From JAGXLC01 sp046545815 (lineage in GTDB: Bacteria; Bacteroidota; Bacteroidia; Bacteroidales; UBA12077), in the NCBI GenBank assembly GCA_046545815.1, contig JBKGZA010000075.1, positions 1 to 13,852 of the forward strand: DNA of 13,852 bases, in the 5' to 3' direction. The position numbers and the translations under genes were made by a program. Within the stretch, counting starts at the first letter, position 1; each line of letters begins with the position of its first letter. Shown piece by piece: positions 1-6,400 of this stretch. The notes below the pieces were generated by a model that did no database searches, was not told the origin of the DNA, and saw only the letters and a list, made by a program, of their open reading frames with translations.

Positions 1-620
1 CCTAAGTACAAGTAATTGAGCACACTCCCCTCTTCATATAAACCCAGCTGGAGGTTGAAACCTTCTGCCTGGAAAAACGGGATGTTTCCGATAATAATTC
101 CAACGCCGATGGGAATAAGAAGCAATGGCTCGTATTCGAACCTAATGGCCAGAAATATAAAGAATAAACCTACAGCCAGCATAATCAGATGACCCGGTGT
201 AACATTACCAAAACCGGTATATTCATAGAAATTCAGCAGACCAGCTATGGGACCGGAATAATGATTGAATTGCTGACCTCCGAAAATCAGCTTTCCATCC
301 TCAGTAAGATACCCTTCCCTGTGACCGAGAGATTCATCATGAAACGATACAATGACACGTTTGTCATCAGTTATCTCCCAGGTTCCGCTGAATCGCATTT
401 TGGTTGAATCCAGATAACAGGTCCTGTCTTCATTAAACTGAATGCCTTTAAAACGCTTGCGGGTTTCTTCACTCTCCTCACTTACTTTATGGCCGGGAAA
501 TCTGTTCATCCATTTGCCGCTGGTCAGTTCCGATTCCAGTTGTTCCTGAGAGAAGGCCCACCCGCTAAACAAGGTAATTAGCAATACGATAAAGGATAAT
601 AAACCAACAGTTTTCTTCAT
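1..620 (-). CDS. mmdB: Na+-translocating decarboxylase beta subunit (OadB/MmdB/GcdB family), N-terminal part, runs off window
   Basis: Partial gene: an uninterrupted frame reads from the ATG at 618-620 to the left edge, giving the first 206 residues. Residues about 1-25 (MKKTVGLLSFIVLLITLFSG then WAFSQ) look like a signal peptide. Residues about 26-120 are soluble and beta-rich (FSGTWEITDD, EGYLTEDGKLIFGG), reminiscent of lipocalin-like domains of Bacteroidota. From about residue 130 the recognisable OadB start appears: a membrane segment at 143-160, then FEYEPLLLIPIGVGIIIGNIP and GSVLNYLYL. In the family this integral membrane subunit carries out decarboxylation of carboxybiotin coupled to Na+ export. 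It follows the biotin carrier gene by 27 bases and is the last visible gene of the operon. The extension before the first membrane segment is longer than I expect for the family. Family call firm; substrate inferred from the neighbours; role of the extra domain unknown. Confidence 0.88.
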   Translation of the reverse strand, partial: MKKTVGLLSFIVLLITLFSGWAFSQEQLESELTSGKWMNRFPGHKVSEESEETRKRFKGIQFNEDRTCYLDSTKMRFSGTWEITDDKRVIVSFHDESLGHREGYLTEDGKLIFGGQQFNHYSGPIAGLLNFYEYTGFGNVTPGHLIMLAVGLFFIFLAIRFEYEPLLLIPIGVGIIIGNIPFFQAEGFNLQLGLYEEGSVLNYLYL

Positions 621-647
621 ATTCTTTTCGCCAATTTTCCTAATGAA

Positions 648-1076
648 TTATTCAATCTCGGCAAGAAGATCGTTCTGAAGCACCGAATCGCCCTCATTAA
701 CCCTTATCCTGCTGATGGTTCCATCTTTTTCAGCCAATACATTGTTCTCCATTTTCATCGACTCCATGATCATAATCTTATCTCCTTTTTTCACCTGGTC
801 TCCTTCTTTCACCATGATTTTATAAATGTTGCCGGGCAAAGGAGCATATACCGGATTGGCACGGCTGCTTACCTTTTTCTTGATTTTGCTTTCAGTGCGT
901 TTGGGTTGCACGTGAGAACGAATCAGTTTGGGGGTTTTGGATCTTTGGGTTTCTTTCTGTTCCACTTCTACTTCATACAAGGTACCATTTACTTCTATAT
1001 GGGCAATGTTATACTCAAAATCCTTAACTTCCACTTCATAAGCATTGCCTCTGATTTTAAATCTAAATTTTTTCAT
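648..1076 (-). CDS. mmdC: Biotin carboxyl carrier subunit of methylmalonyl-CoA decarboxylase
   Basis: A 142-residue biotin carrier. The C-terminal half (about residues 75-142) is a biotinyl domain: APLPGNIYKIMVKEGDQVKKGD, then the biotinylation motif ESMKMEN with the acceptor lysine at residue 108, then a second half ending NEGDSVLQNDLLAEIE. Many carriers have AMKM; here it is SMKM. Residues 1-40 form a short beta-rich region (KFRFKIRGNAYEVEV), and residues 41-72 are a lysine/arginine-rich flexible linker, probably a swinging arm. In the complex the biotin takes CO2 from methylmalonyl-CoA at the carboxyltransferase and delivers it to the membrane beta subunit. It lies between the OadG-like gene (11-base gap) and the beta subunit (27-base gap), as expected for a sodium-pump decarboxylase. 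No biotin carboxylase gene is present, which favours decarboxylase over ATP-dependent carboxylase, though one could be elsewhere. Confidence 0.93.
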   Translation of the reverse strand: MKKFRFKIRGNAYEVEVKDFEYNIAHIEVNGTLYEVEVEQKETQRSKTPKLIRSHVQPKRTESKIKKKVSSRANPVYAPLPGNIYKIMVKEGDQVKKGDKIMIMESMKMENNVLAEKDGTISRIRVNEGDSVLQNDLLAEIE

Positions 1077-1087
1077 GTTCTTTTATA

Positions 1088-1468
1088 TTAAAAGGTCTTA
1101 TGGGGCCAACGTCTCAGGCCGTATATCTTGGAGCTCCACGGAGAATATCGTTTTCTAACTCTCTGTATGGTAATTACATTGCTTTCTCTGTCATGAAGTT
1201 CACTGAAATGAAGGTAAAGCGCTGTAGCAATGGCAGCGGTTACTTCAGCCGGTATGTGCATTTCCTCCTTCACGCCTTGGTGCTCACCCTTGATTCTTTT
1301 TTTATGTTCCCTGCGAATCCGGTAATATAAAATACGGGGAAGGTTGGCAAACAATAAAAAAGACAGGAGTAGTGCAACAAAAACAATCAGATAACCGATA
1401 ATGGCAATGGTTAACCCTTCGCCATATATCGCAGAAATATCAAAATTTATATCACTTGTCCACCACAT
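1088..1468 (-). CDS. mmdD: OadG-family small membrane subunit of the Na+-pumping decarboxylase
   Basis: 126 residues with a single N-terminal membrane helix at about residues 18-42 (GLTIAIIGYLIVFVALLLSF), a basic cytoplasmic stretch (RIRREHKKRIKGEH), and a conserved-looking C-terminal segment from about 74: EVTAAIATALYLHF, then RESNVITIQRV and a YSPWSSKIYGLRRWP end. This plan matches the OadG (gamma/delta) subunits, which anchor the carboxyltransferase to the membrane beta subunit and help assemble the complex. The tryptophan- and arginine-rich tail is what I recall from Bacteroidota versions. It starts 11 bases after the stop of the carboxyltransferase gene and ends 11 bases before the biotin carrier, consistent with one transcript. 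The gene symbol follows the Veillonella methylmalonyl-CoA decarboxylase naming and is assigned by position and family. Confidence 0.88.
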   Translation of the reverse strand: MWWTSDINFDISAIYGEGLTIAIIGYLIVFVALLLSFLLFANLPRILYYRIRREHKKRIKGEHQGVKEEMHIPAEVTAAIATALYLHFSELHDRESNVITIQRVRKRYSPWSSKIYGLRRWPHKTF

Positions 1469-1479
1469 TCTATTATGAT

Positions 1480-3039
1480 TTATAAAGGCAAGTTTGAGTG
1501 TTTTTTGGCCGGGTTGATGTCTTTCTTGGTAGCAAGGGTTTGTAAAGCCCGGATTATCCGAAATCTTGAATTTCTGGGTTCTATGATATCGTCGATATAA
1601 CCCATGCTGGCGGCGTGATAAGGATTAGAAAAATACTCCCTGTACGCTTTCTCTTTTTCTTCAATGAATTTTTTTCTTTCCTCTTCATTATCCATTTGTT
1701 TCAATTCCTTACCGTAGATGATCTCCACTGCTCCTGATGCACCCATCACGGCAATCTCCGCTGTAGGCCATGCATAATTCGTATCTCCGCGAAGCTGTTT
1801 GCAGCTCATCACATCATGTGCACCACCGTAAGATTTTCGGAGGGTAAGGGTAATTTTCGGTACGGTAGCTTCGCCGTAAGCAAACAACAATTTGGCTCCA
1901 TGGGTGATGATTCCTCCGTATTCCTGATTACTTCCCGGCAAAAAGCCCGGCACATCCACAAGTGTTACTATTGGCATATTAAATGCATCGCAGAATCGGA
2001 CAAATCGGGCAGCTTTTCTCGAAGCGTCGATATCCAGTACACCGGCCAGAAAATTTGGCTGATTGGATACAATACCTACCGGCTGACCGTCAAACTTAGC
2101 AAAACCGATGACTATGTTCTTGGCATAATTACGATGGATTTCAAGAAACTCACCATAATCCACCATTTTATCTATTATCTCCCTCACATCGTAGGGTTCG
2201 TTGGGATTCTCCGGAATGATCTCATTAAGGGAATCCTCCAGCCGGTCAATCGGATCGTCGCATTCAGTAACAGGAGGTTCTTCCAGATTATTGGAGGGAA
2301 GATAACTCAGCAATTTTCTGATCAACAACAGTCCTTCTTCTTCATCTTCAACCTTAAAATGAGAAACTCCCGATTTGGAAGCATGCACATCGGCCCCACC
2401 CAGATCTTCCACAGAAATCTTTTCTCCAGTAACCGTTTTAACTACTTTGGGTCCGGTCACAAACATATAACTGGTCTCTTCCGTCATCATGATGAAATCG
2501 GTGAGAGCCGGAGAATAGACCGCACCACCGGCACAGGGCCCAAAAACCGCTGAAATTTGAGGTATTACACCTGAGGCCAGAATATTTCTCTCAAAAATCT
2601 CTGCATAACCTGCCAGGCTGTTGACTCCCTCCTGTATTCTCGCCCCTCCGCTGTCATTGATGCCAATCACAGGAGCTCCCATCTTCATAGCCTTATCCAT
2701 TACCTTTACGATTTTATGTGCAAAAGATTCCGATAAAGAACCCCCAAAAACAGTAAAATCCTGAGAAAAGACGTATACCACCCTGCCATCGATAGTGCCG
2801 GTACCGGTTACCACACCGTCACCCAGAATTTTTTTATTCTCCATCCCAAAGTTGGTGCACCGATGGGTGACAAACATATCAAACTCTTCAAAGCTTCCTT
2901 CATCCAATAGAATCTCAATCCGCTCCCTTGCTGTAAGCTTACCTTTGTCATGCTGTGCCCTGATCCGTTCCTCACCCCCGCCAAGCCTGGCTTCAGCTCT
3001 CGAATCAATTAATTTCTTTATTTTGTCTTCTTTACTCAT
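1480..3039 (-). CDS. mmdA: Methylmalonyl-CoA decarboxylase alpha subunit / propionyl-CoA carboxylase beta-type carboxyltransferase
   Basis: 519 residues, the usual length for PccB/MmdA carboxyltransferases. The N-terminal crotonase-like domain shows FGGSLSESFAHKI (98-110), GGARIQEG (131-138) and the oxyanion-hole glycines in GPCAGGA (167-173). The C-terminal domain shows VDVPGFLPGSNQEYGGII (361-378), YGGAHDVMS (404-412) and WPTAEIAVMGASGAVEI (424-440). Asp409 in AHDVM corresponds to the position that in Streptomyces acyl-CoA carboxylases is Asp in propionyl-CoA and Ile in acetyl-CoA enzymes, so a propionyl/methylmalonyl substrate is likely. The epimerase gene directly upstream (5-base gap) and the Na+-pump subunits downstream support methylmalonyl-CoA decarboxylase: CO2 moves from (S)-methylmalonyl-CoA to biotin, yielding propionyl-CoA. 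The same protein could serve a propionyl-CoA carboxylase if a biotin carboxylase exists elsewhere in the genome. Confidence 0.95.
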   Translation of the reverse strand: MSKEDKIKKLIDSRAEARLGGGEERIRAQHDKGKLTARERIEILLDEGSFEEFDMFVTHRCTNFGMENKKILGDGVVTGTGTIDGRVVYVFSQDFTVFGGSLSESFAHKIVKVMDKAMKMGAPVIGINDSGGARIQEGVNSLAGYAEIFERNILASGVIPQISAVFGPCAGGAVYSPALTDFIMMTEETSYMFVTGPKVVKTVTGEKISVEDLGGADVHASKSGVSHFKVEDEEEGLLLIRKLLSYLPSNNLEEPPVTECDDPIDRLEDSLNEIIPENPNEPYDVREIIDKMVDYGEFLEIHRNYAKNIVIGFAKFDGQPVGIVSNQPNFLAGVLDIDASRKAARFVRFCDAFNMPIVTLVDVPGFLPGSNQEYGGIITHGAKLLFAYGEATVPKITLTLRKSYGGAHDVMSCKQLRGDTNYAWPTAEIAVMGASGAVEIIYGKELKQMDNEEERKKFIEEKEKAYREYFSNPYHAASMGYIDDIIEPRNSRFRIIRALQTLATKKDINPAKKHSNLPL

Positions 3040-3044
3040 AATCG

Positions 3045-3467
3045 CTAATGTGTATTAATTCCGGATTTGTCTTCACAGAGCTCGATCAGGGTACCATGCG
3101 TTGATTTGGGATGCAAAAAGGCTATATCGAGACCCTCTGCACCTTTCCGGGGCTTCTCATCTATCAACCTGACTCCGTTTTGTTTTGCTTTTTCAAGCTT
3201 TTCTTCAATATTTTCCACAGCAAATGCAACATGATGCATACCCTCTCCTTTTTTCTCAATAAATTTACTTATGGGCCCTTCCGGATCTGTTGACTCCAGT
3301 AGCTCAATTTTACTGCCGCCCACCTGGAAAAAGGCTGTGCGTACCTTTTGATCCTCCACTTCTTCAATGTTATAACACTGCAATCCCAAAACCTCTTCGT
3401 AAAATCGGATGGATTCCTCAAGTTTTTTTACTGCGATTCCTATATGTTCTACATGTGATGGTTTCAT
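3045..3467 (-). CDS. mce: Methylmalonyl-CoA epimerase
   Basis: 140 residues, a typical epimerase of the VOC (glyoxalase-like) fold with two beta-alpha-beta repeats. The start reads VEHIGIAVKKLEESIRFYEE, with metal-ligand candidate His8. The second module carries GMHHVAFAVENIEEKL (His79) and ends GTLIELCE (Glu129); KIELLE (53-58) closes the first module. By family knowledge it interconverts (R)- and (S)-methylmalonyl-CoA, linking methylmalonyl-CoA mutase to the decarboxylase or carboxylase. It is the first gene of the minus-strand operon, 5 bases before mmdA, and this pairing is itself strong support for the function. The ATG at 3467 is the only sensible start, since conserved family sequence begins within eight residues of it. 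Confidence 0.95.
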   Translation of the reverse strand: MKPSHVEHIGIAVKKLEESIRFYEEVLGLQCYNIEEVEDQKVRTAFFQVGGSKIELLESTDPEGPISKFIEKKGEGMHHVAFAVENIEEKLEKAKQNGVRLIDEKPRKGAEGLDIAFLHPKSTHGTLIELCEDKSGINTH

Positions 3468-3484
3468 AGTTATGCTGTTTTTTA

Positions 3485-3492
3485 CAAAACTA
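3485..3492 (-). promoter_or_regulatory. Candidate Bacteroidota -7 box (TAGTTTTG) upstream of the mce-mmd operon
   Basis: Read on the minus strand this is TAGTTTTG, a full match to the TAnnTTTG -7 consensus of Bacteroidota primary sigma factors, 17 bases before the mce start codon. No TTTG/TTG box sits 17-23 bases further upstream (the nearest TTTG is about 34 bases away), so the promoter is only half supported. The surrounding spacer, 3468-3650, separates two divergent genes and is AT-rich. Confidence 0.28.
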
Positions 3493-3650
3493 CCTATATT
3501 GACAGAAAATTAATTATGATAAAAGTCAAATCATTTAACTTTTTCGGTTGTTTTTTAACATATAAAGGGTTTGTCCCATTCAACGAAAATAAATATTTTT
3601 AACATCGGGAAAAGGTGGCTTTTTAATTTTTTGTAAAAACCAATTTCATT

Positions 3651-4397
3651 ATGCCCCTTAAAGAAGCCAAAATCAGATTTTACGAAGAACTGAATGACTT
3701 TCTCGATGAAAATCAAACCAAAAGAGATCTGAAACTTCAGTTCTACAATTCCCCTTCAGTAAAGGATGCCATTGAATCATTCGGTATCCCCCATACAGAA
3801 GTAGATCTGATTCTGATTAACGGCGAATCTGCCTCATTTGATGCCAGAGTAAGGGCCGGTGACAGGATATCGGTGTATCCAAAATTCGAATCATTTGACA
3901 TCAGCGGAATATCGAGACTAGGAGGACGTCCCCTCAGAAGGACTAAATTTATACTCGACGTCCATCTGGGAAAACTTGCCAGGTATCTCAGATTATGCGG
4001 GTTTGACACCCTTTATGACAATCAGTATGAAGACCATGCCATTGTCAAAATATCTTTGGAAGAAAACAGGATTATACTTACCCGGGATATCGGGATACTC
4101 AAATACGCTGAGGTAATGCACGGTTACTGGCTGCGCTCCGATCAACCCCAGAAACAGCTACAGGAGGTCATCAAACGGTTCGACCTGAAAAATCAGGTGA
4201 GATTATTCACAAGATGCATGGAATGCAATGCAGAAATACGAAAGGTCAACAAAAATAAAATAAGGGATAAGTTACTTAGCGGGACACAAAAATATCATAA
4301 TGAATTTTTTCAGTGCAGCCTATGCCACAAAATCTACTGGAAAGGATCCCATTACCATAATATGTTGGATTTCATTCAAAAGATCATTTATGAATGA
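3651..4397 (+). CDS. Ubiquitin-like / Mut7-C RNase domain / zinc-ribbon protein
   Basis: 248 residues in three parts. Residues 1-82 look like the beta-grasp (ubiquitin/ThiS-like) domain found fused to Mut7-C proteins: an early FYEELNDFL, a later VDLILINGES and DRISVYP. Residues 97-165 form the Mut7-C PIN-like nuclease core: KFILDVHLGKLARYLRLCGF with candidate catalytic Asp103, then RIILTRDIGILKYA with Asp146. Residues 186-240 hold a zinc ribbon, CMEC (189-192) and CSLC (222-225), and a typical IYWKGSHYHNM end. The name comes from homology to the C-terminus of nematode Mut-7; bacterial members are presumed RNases or toxin-like nucleases, but their targets are not established. It is alone on the plus strand, divergent from mce and convergent with the nitroreductase gene, so context gives no pathway. 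No clear Shine-Dalgarno precedes the ATG, which is common in this phylum. Confidence 0.88.
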   Translation: MPLKEAKIRFYEELNDFLDENQTKRDLKLQFYNSPSVKDAIESFGIPHTEVDLILINGESASFDARVRAGDRISVYPKFESFDISGISRLGGRPLRRTKFILDVHLGKLARYLRLCGFDTLYDNQYEDHAIVKISLEENRIILTRDIGILKYAEVMHGYWLRSDQPQKQLQEVIKRFDLKNQVRLFTRCMECNAEIRKVNKNKIRDKLLSGTQKYHNEFFQCSLCHKIYWKGSHYHNMLDFIQKIIYE

Positions 4398-4418
4398 ATA
4401 TAAAAACAGAAAAAAGAA

Positions 4419-4435
4419 AAGTATGCAGAATACTT
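4419..4435 (-). terminator. Candidate intrinsic terminator of the nitroreductase transcript
   Basis: The inverted repeat AAGTAT-gcaga-ATACTT makes a six-pair stem with a five-base loop. Read on the minus strand it is followed at once by a T-rich run (TTTTCTTTTTT), about 20 bases past the nitroreductase stop codon. The stem is short and AT-rich, so efficiency is uncertain, but placement and direction fit a Rho-independent terminator between two convergent genes. Confidence 0.45.
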
Positions 4436-4455
4436 ACCGGATATTTACCTGCCTC

Positions 4456-4998
4456 CTATCGTTTGAAATACTTATAATGAAATTTCTCATTATGGACAAT
4501 ATCCTGCAGTGATTTTCTCTGTCTTTCGTGTCTTTCCGTGTCAGGCTGATCCATCGGATATCCTATGGGAATCATGGCAATAGGTTCAATTCCTTCCGGC
4601 AATTGAAGAATATGGGCACATTTCTGTACATCAAATTTACATACCCAACATGTACCAAGTCCAAGATCGGCAGCAGTAAGGGTGAGGTGGTCCGTTGCAA
4701 TGGCTACATCAATGTCGGCATGGTTCTTCCCGTCGGCTCTGTACCAGGCGCCTTTGTGATCGCCACAGGCTATAACAATCATGGGAGCAGAGCTGATCCA
4801 GTCACGGGCATAGCATGATTTGACCTTTTCAAGATTTTCCGGATCCTGAACCACAACAAAATGCCAGGGCTGAAGATTTTTGGCTGAAGGAGCAATCCGG
4901 GCGGCTTCCAGTATCTGAGCAATTTTATCCTCTTCAACTTTTTTATCCTGATAATTTCTGCATGAAAATCGTCTTTTGGCAATCTCTGTAAAATCCAT
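4456..4998 (-). CDS. Nitroreductase-family flavoprotein
   Basis: 180 residues, normal for the compact FMN-dependent nitroreductase family. The N-terminal FMN-phosphate motif is RRFSCRNY (9-16), followed by APSAKNLQPWHFVVV (36-50), an active-site region with DVAIATDHLTLTAADLGLGTCW (97-118) and the closing IPIGYP (143-148). These enzymes use NAD(P)H to reduce nitroaromatics, quinones, enones or flavins; the true substrate cannot be read from the sequence. Three cysteines (Cys117, Cys120, Cys127) lie close together after the AADLGLG motif; similar GTCW segments are common in anaerobe members, so I do not infer a metal site. It starts 16 bases after the S4-protein stop, suggesting co-transcription. 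A candidate terminator follows. Confidence 0.9.
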   Translation of the reverse strand: MDFTEIAKRRFSCRNYQDKKVEEDKIAQILEAARIAPSAKNLQPWHFVVVQDPENLEKVKSCYARDWISSAPMIVIACGDHKGAWYRADGKNHADIDVAIATDHLTLTAADLGLGTCWVCKFDVQKCAHILQLPEGIEPIAMIPIGYPMDQPDTERHERQRKSLQDIVHNEKFHYKYFKR

Positions 4999-5014
4999 AT
5001 CTGAATATTTCTAT

Positions 5015-5224
5015 TTATTTGACAGTAACTACATAATCAAAAATTCTCACCTCATCTCCCCTTTTGACTTTTGCACGTTTCCTGTGTTCCTGAGTGCTGT
5101 TAAGCTGAACCAGTCCCTCCTCCACCATAGCTTTTGCCTGGGCTCCGGTTTCAGCTATATTCAGGGCTTTAAGCAATTTAATCAGCTCAATATAATCGGA
5201 ATCCGACTTCAGTTCAAATTCCAT
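5015..5224 (-). CDS. Small S4-domain RNA-binding protein (YbcJ/COG2501-like)
   Basis: 69 residues, almost entirely one S4 domain: YIELIKLLKALNIAETGAQAKAMVEEGLVQLN, then RKRAKVKRGDEVRIFDYVVTV. The order helix - GAQAK - EGLVxxN - basic strand - GDEV is characteristic of stand-alone S4 proteins of the YbcJ type, which are believed to bind structured RNA (ribosomal or tRNA), with no defined enzymatic activity. The size matches that family. It sits between the Sir2-type gene (106 bases upstream) and the nitroreductase gene (16 bases downstream). The larger upstream spacer and its palindrome suggest a promoter directly in front of this gene. Related small S4 proteins such as RqcP act in ribosome quality control, but I have no specific evidence for that here. 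Confidence 0.85.
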   Translation of the reverse strand: MEFELKSDSDYIELIKLLKALNIAETGAQAKAMVEEGLVQLNSTQEHRKRAKVKRGDEVRIFDYVVTVK

Positions 5225-5270
5225 TCAAAAAATTTTATTGTTGATCGGGTACAATGATAATGATTTATCT

Positions 5271-5288
5271 TTTGAAATCCATTTCAAA
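5271..5288. promoter_or_regulatory. Perfect 8-2-8 palindrome upstream of the S4-protein gene
   Basis: TTTGAAAT-CC-ATTTCAAA is a perfect inverted repeat with a two-base centre, in the 106-base spacer between the Sir2-type stop and the S4-protein start, 46 bases from that start codon. The tight spacing is wrong for a hairpin terminator and there is no following T-run on the minus strand; it looks more like an operator for a dimeric regulator. No regulator can be named from the sequence. Confidence 0.35.
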
Positions 5289-5330
5289 TTGAATTTAATC
5301 TGCGGTCGATCTCAGAAAGATGATTGTTGC

Positions 5331-6080
5331 CTATTGCATATTTTTTATTTCTTGCAAAAGAGCAGTCATAACCTCCGCAGCCTTCCCTTCCAAAAATATA
5401 TCGGTGATGGAATGTGTAAAACAGGAAGTATTGGGGTTGACTTCAATGATTTTCACCCCATTTTCACTGGCCATTTTGGGGATCAATGAGGCAGGTACAA
5501 CCTCTCCTGTGGTGCCGATCACAATGAACACTTCGGCCTGCCTGGCCTCTTCCATTGATTTTTGATAGGCATACTGAGGTATCATCTCTCCGAAAAAAAT
5601 AAAATCAGGTTTCAGTAAAGCACCACATTTCTTGCATTTAGGCGGTAATTCTGCCAGGAATTCATCATTTACTTGGTAACGTTCATGGCATCTCTGGCAA
5701 ACAAGATATCTGGAATTGCCATGGAACTCATAAACTGTTTTGCTCCCTGCCTCCTGATGCAGGTTATCAATGTTCTGGGTAATCACACCGTGGAGCATAC
5801 CCATCTTCTCAAGTTCAGCCAGTGCTTTATGGGCTTCATTGGGCCGTGCATTTCCAAAAAACTCGTAGAAGATCTCCTTAATTACCGGCCAGGCTTTTTC
5901 GGGATGGGAATAGAAATAATTCAGATCCAGTATCCCTGGATCATATTTGTTCCACAACCCGTTTTCTCCTCGAAAAGGAGGAATTCCACTTTCCACGGAA
6001 ACACCCGCTCCGGTAAACCCGGTATTGTGACTGGAATTCAATATAAGCTCAGCAGTCTCCTTTAGCTTGTGCTCCTCCAT
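5331..6080 (-). CDS. Sir2-family NAD-dependent protein deacylase
   Basis: 249 residues, a single-domain bacterial sirtuin of usual size. Visible motifs are the NAD-binding GAGVSVESGIPPFRG (24-38), TQNIDNLHQEAG (101-112), the catalytic histidine in EFHGN (His120), four zinc cysteines in two pairs (CQRC 128-131 and CKKC 149-152), FFGEMIP (162-168), GTTGEVVPA (189-197) and EVNP (213-216). By family knowledge it removes acyl groups from lysine using NAD+, giving nicotinamide and O-acyl-ADP-ribose. Two positions differ from the commonest motif: Pro where GIPDFR has Asp, and GTT where GTS is usual; both occur as natural variants as far as I recall, so I expect activity. Deacylation of acyl-CoA metabolism enzymes such as those nearby is a reasonable but untested role. 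Acyl-chain preference cannot be fixed from this sequence. Confidence 0.93.
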   Translation of the reverse strand: MEEHKLKETAELILNSSHNTGFTGAGVSVESGIPPFRGENGLWNKYDPGILDLNYFYSHPEKAWPVIKEIFYEFFGNARPNEAHKALAELEKMGMLHGVITQNIDNLHQEAGSKTVYEFHGNSRYLVCQRCHERYQVNDEFLAELPPKCKKCGALLKPDFIFFGEMIPQYAYQKSMEEARQAEVFIVIGTTGEVVPASLIPKMASENGVKIIEVNPNTSCFTHSITDIFLEGKAAEVMTALLQEIKNMQ

Positions 6081-6149
6081 AGGCAGTTGTTCGTTTCCTT
6101 AATAAGGGGACAAATTTAGAAAAAATTATTGGTCATACGAAAGTGCAGG

Positions 6150-6186
6150 GCATAGAGCATAAAGATCAGGTAAGGTGTCTCGAGTT
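6150..6186 (+). repeat. Degenerate intergenic repeat, copy 1 (direct)
   Basis: Starts with the heptamer-like GCATAGAGCATA and continues through AAAGAT to GTGTCTCGAGTT. It shares the ordered blocks GC(A/G)TAGAGC, AAAGAT and TGTCTCG(A/G)GT with the copies at 6226-6256 and 6401-6452, with different internal spacing. No coding potential is visible. Confidence 0.55.
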
Positions 6187-6225
6187 GGTTGTAGCAGCAG
6201 TGGTACAAAGTCTTAATTGGTTAAT

Positions 6226-6256
6226 GCGTAGAGCTTAGAACAAAGATGTCTCGGGT
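6226..6256 (+). repeat. Degenerate intergenic repeat, copy 2 (direct)
   Basis: Contains the exact blocks GCGTAGAGC, ACAAAGAT and TGTCTCGGGT. It is the inverted partner of the copy at 6401-6452, which has the same blocks on the other strand but extra bases between them. The three block matches in order are unlikely to be chance. Confidence 0.6.
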
Positions 6257-6400
6257 CCCGGTTTAGAGGGGCTGAATGGATTGTTTGTAAATTTATTTCG
6301 CTTGAGAAAAATTTTAAAAAACGTGGTAAAAGAATTCGCAAACTATTTCTGTTTTCCCATCTACTTATATCTCTGCTTTCTCAGCTATTCCCTGTCGCTA

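Noticed and set aside
189..407. A 72-codon open frame on the plus strand near the left edge
   Set aside because: Antisense to the extended N-terminal part of the beta subunit, which is continuous with the OadB core and so is the real coding strand.
1816..2553. A 245-codon open frame on the plus strand
   Set aside because: It lies entirely antisense to mmdA, whose motifs are unmistakable; the translated protein shows no family features and has the composition of an out-of-frame reading.
4300..4512. A 70-codon plus-strand frame bridging the Mut7-C gene end and the nitroreductase gene end
   Set aside because: It overlaps both well-supported genes and the candidate terminator, and the translation resembles nothing known.
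4929..4998. Possible metal site from the clustered cysteines of the nitroreductase
   Set aside because: The cysteines (117, 120, 127) lie in or next to the common GLGTCW family segment, not in this N-terminal part, and three residues without a fourth do not make a convincing site.
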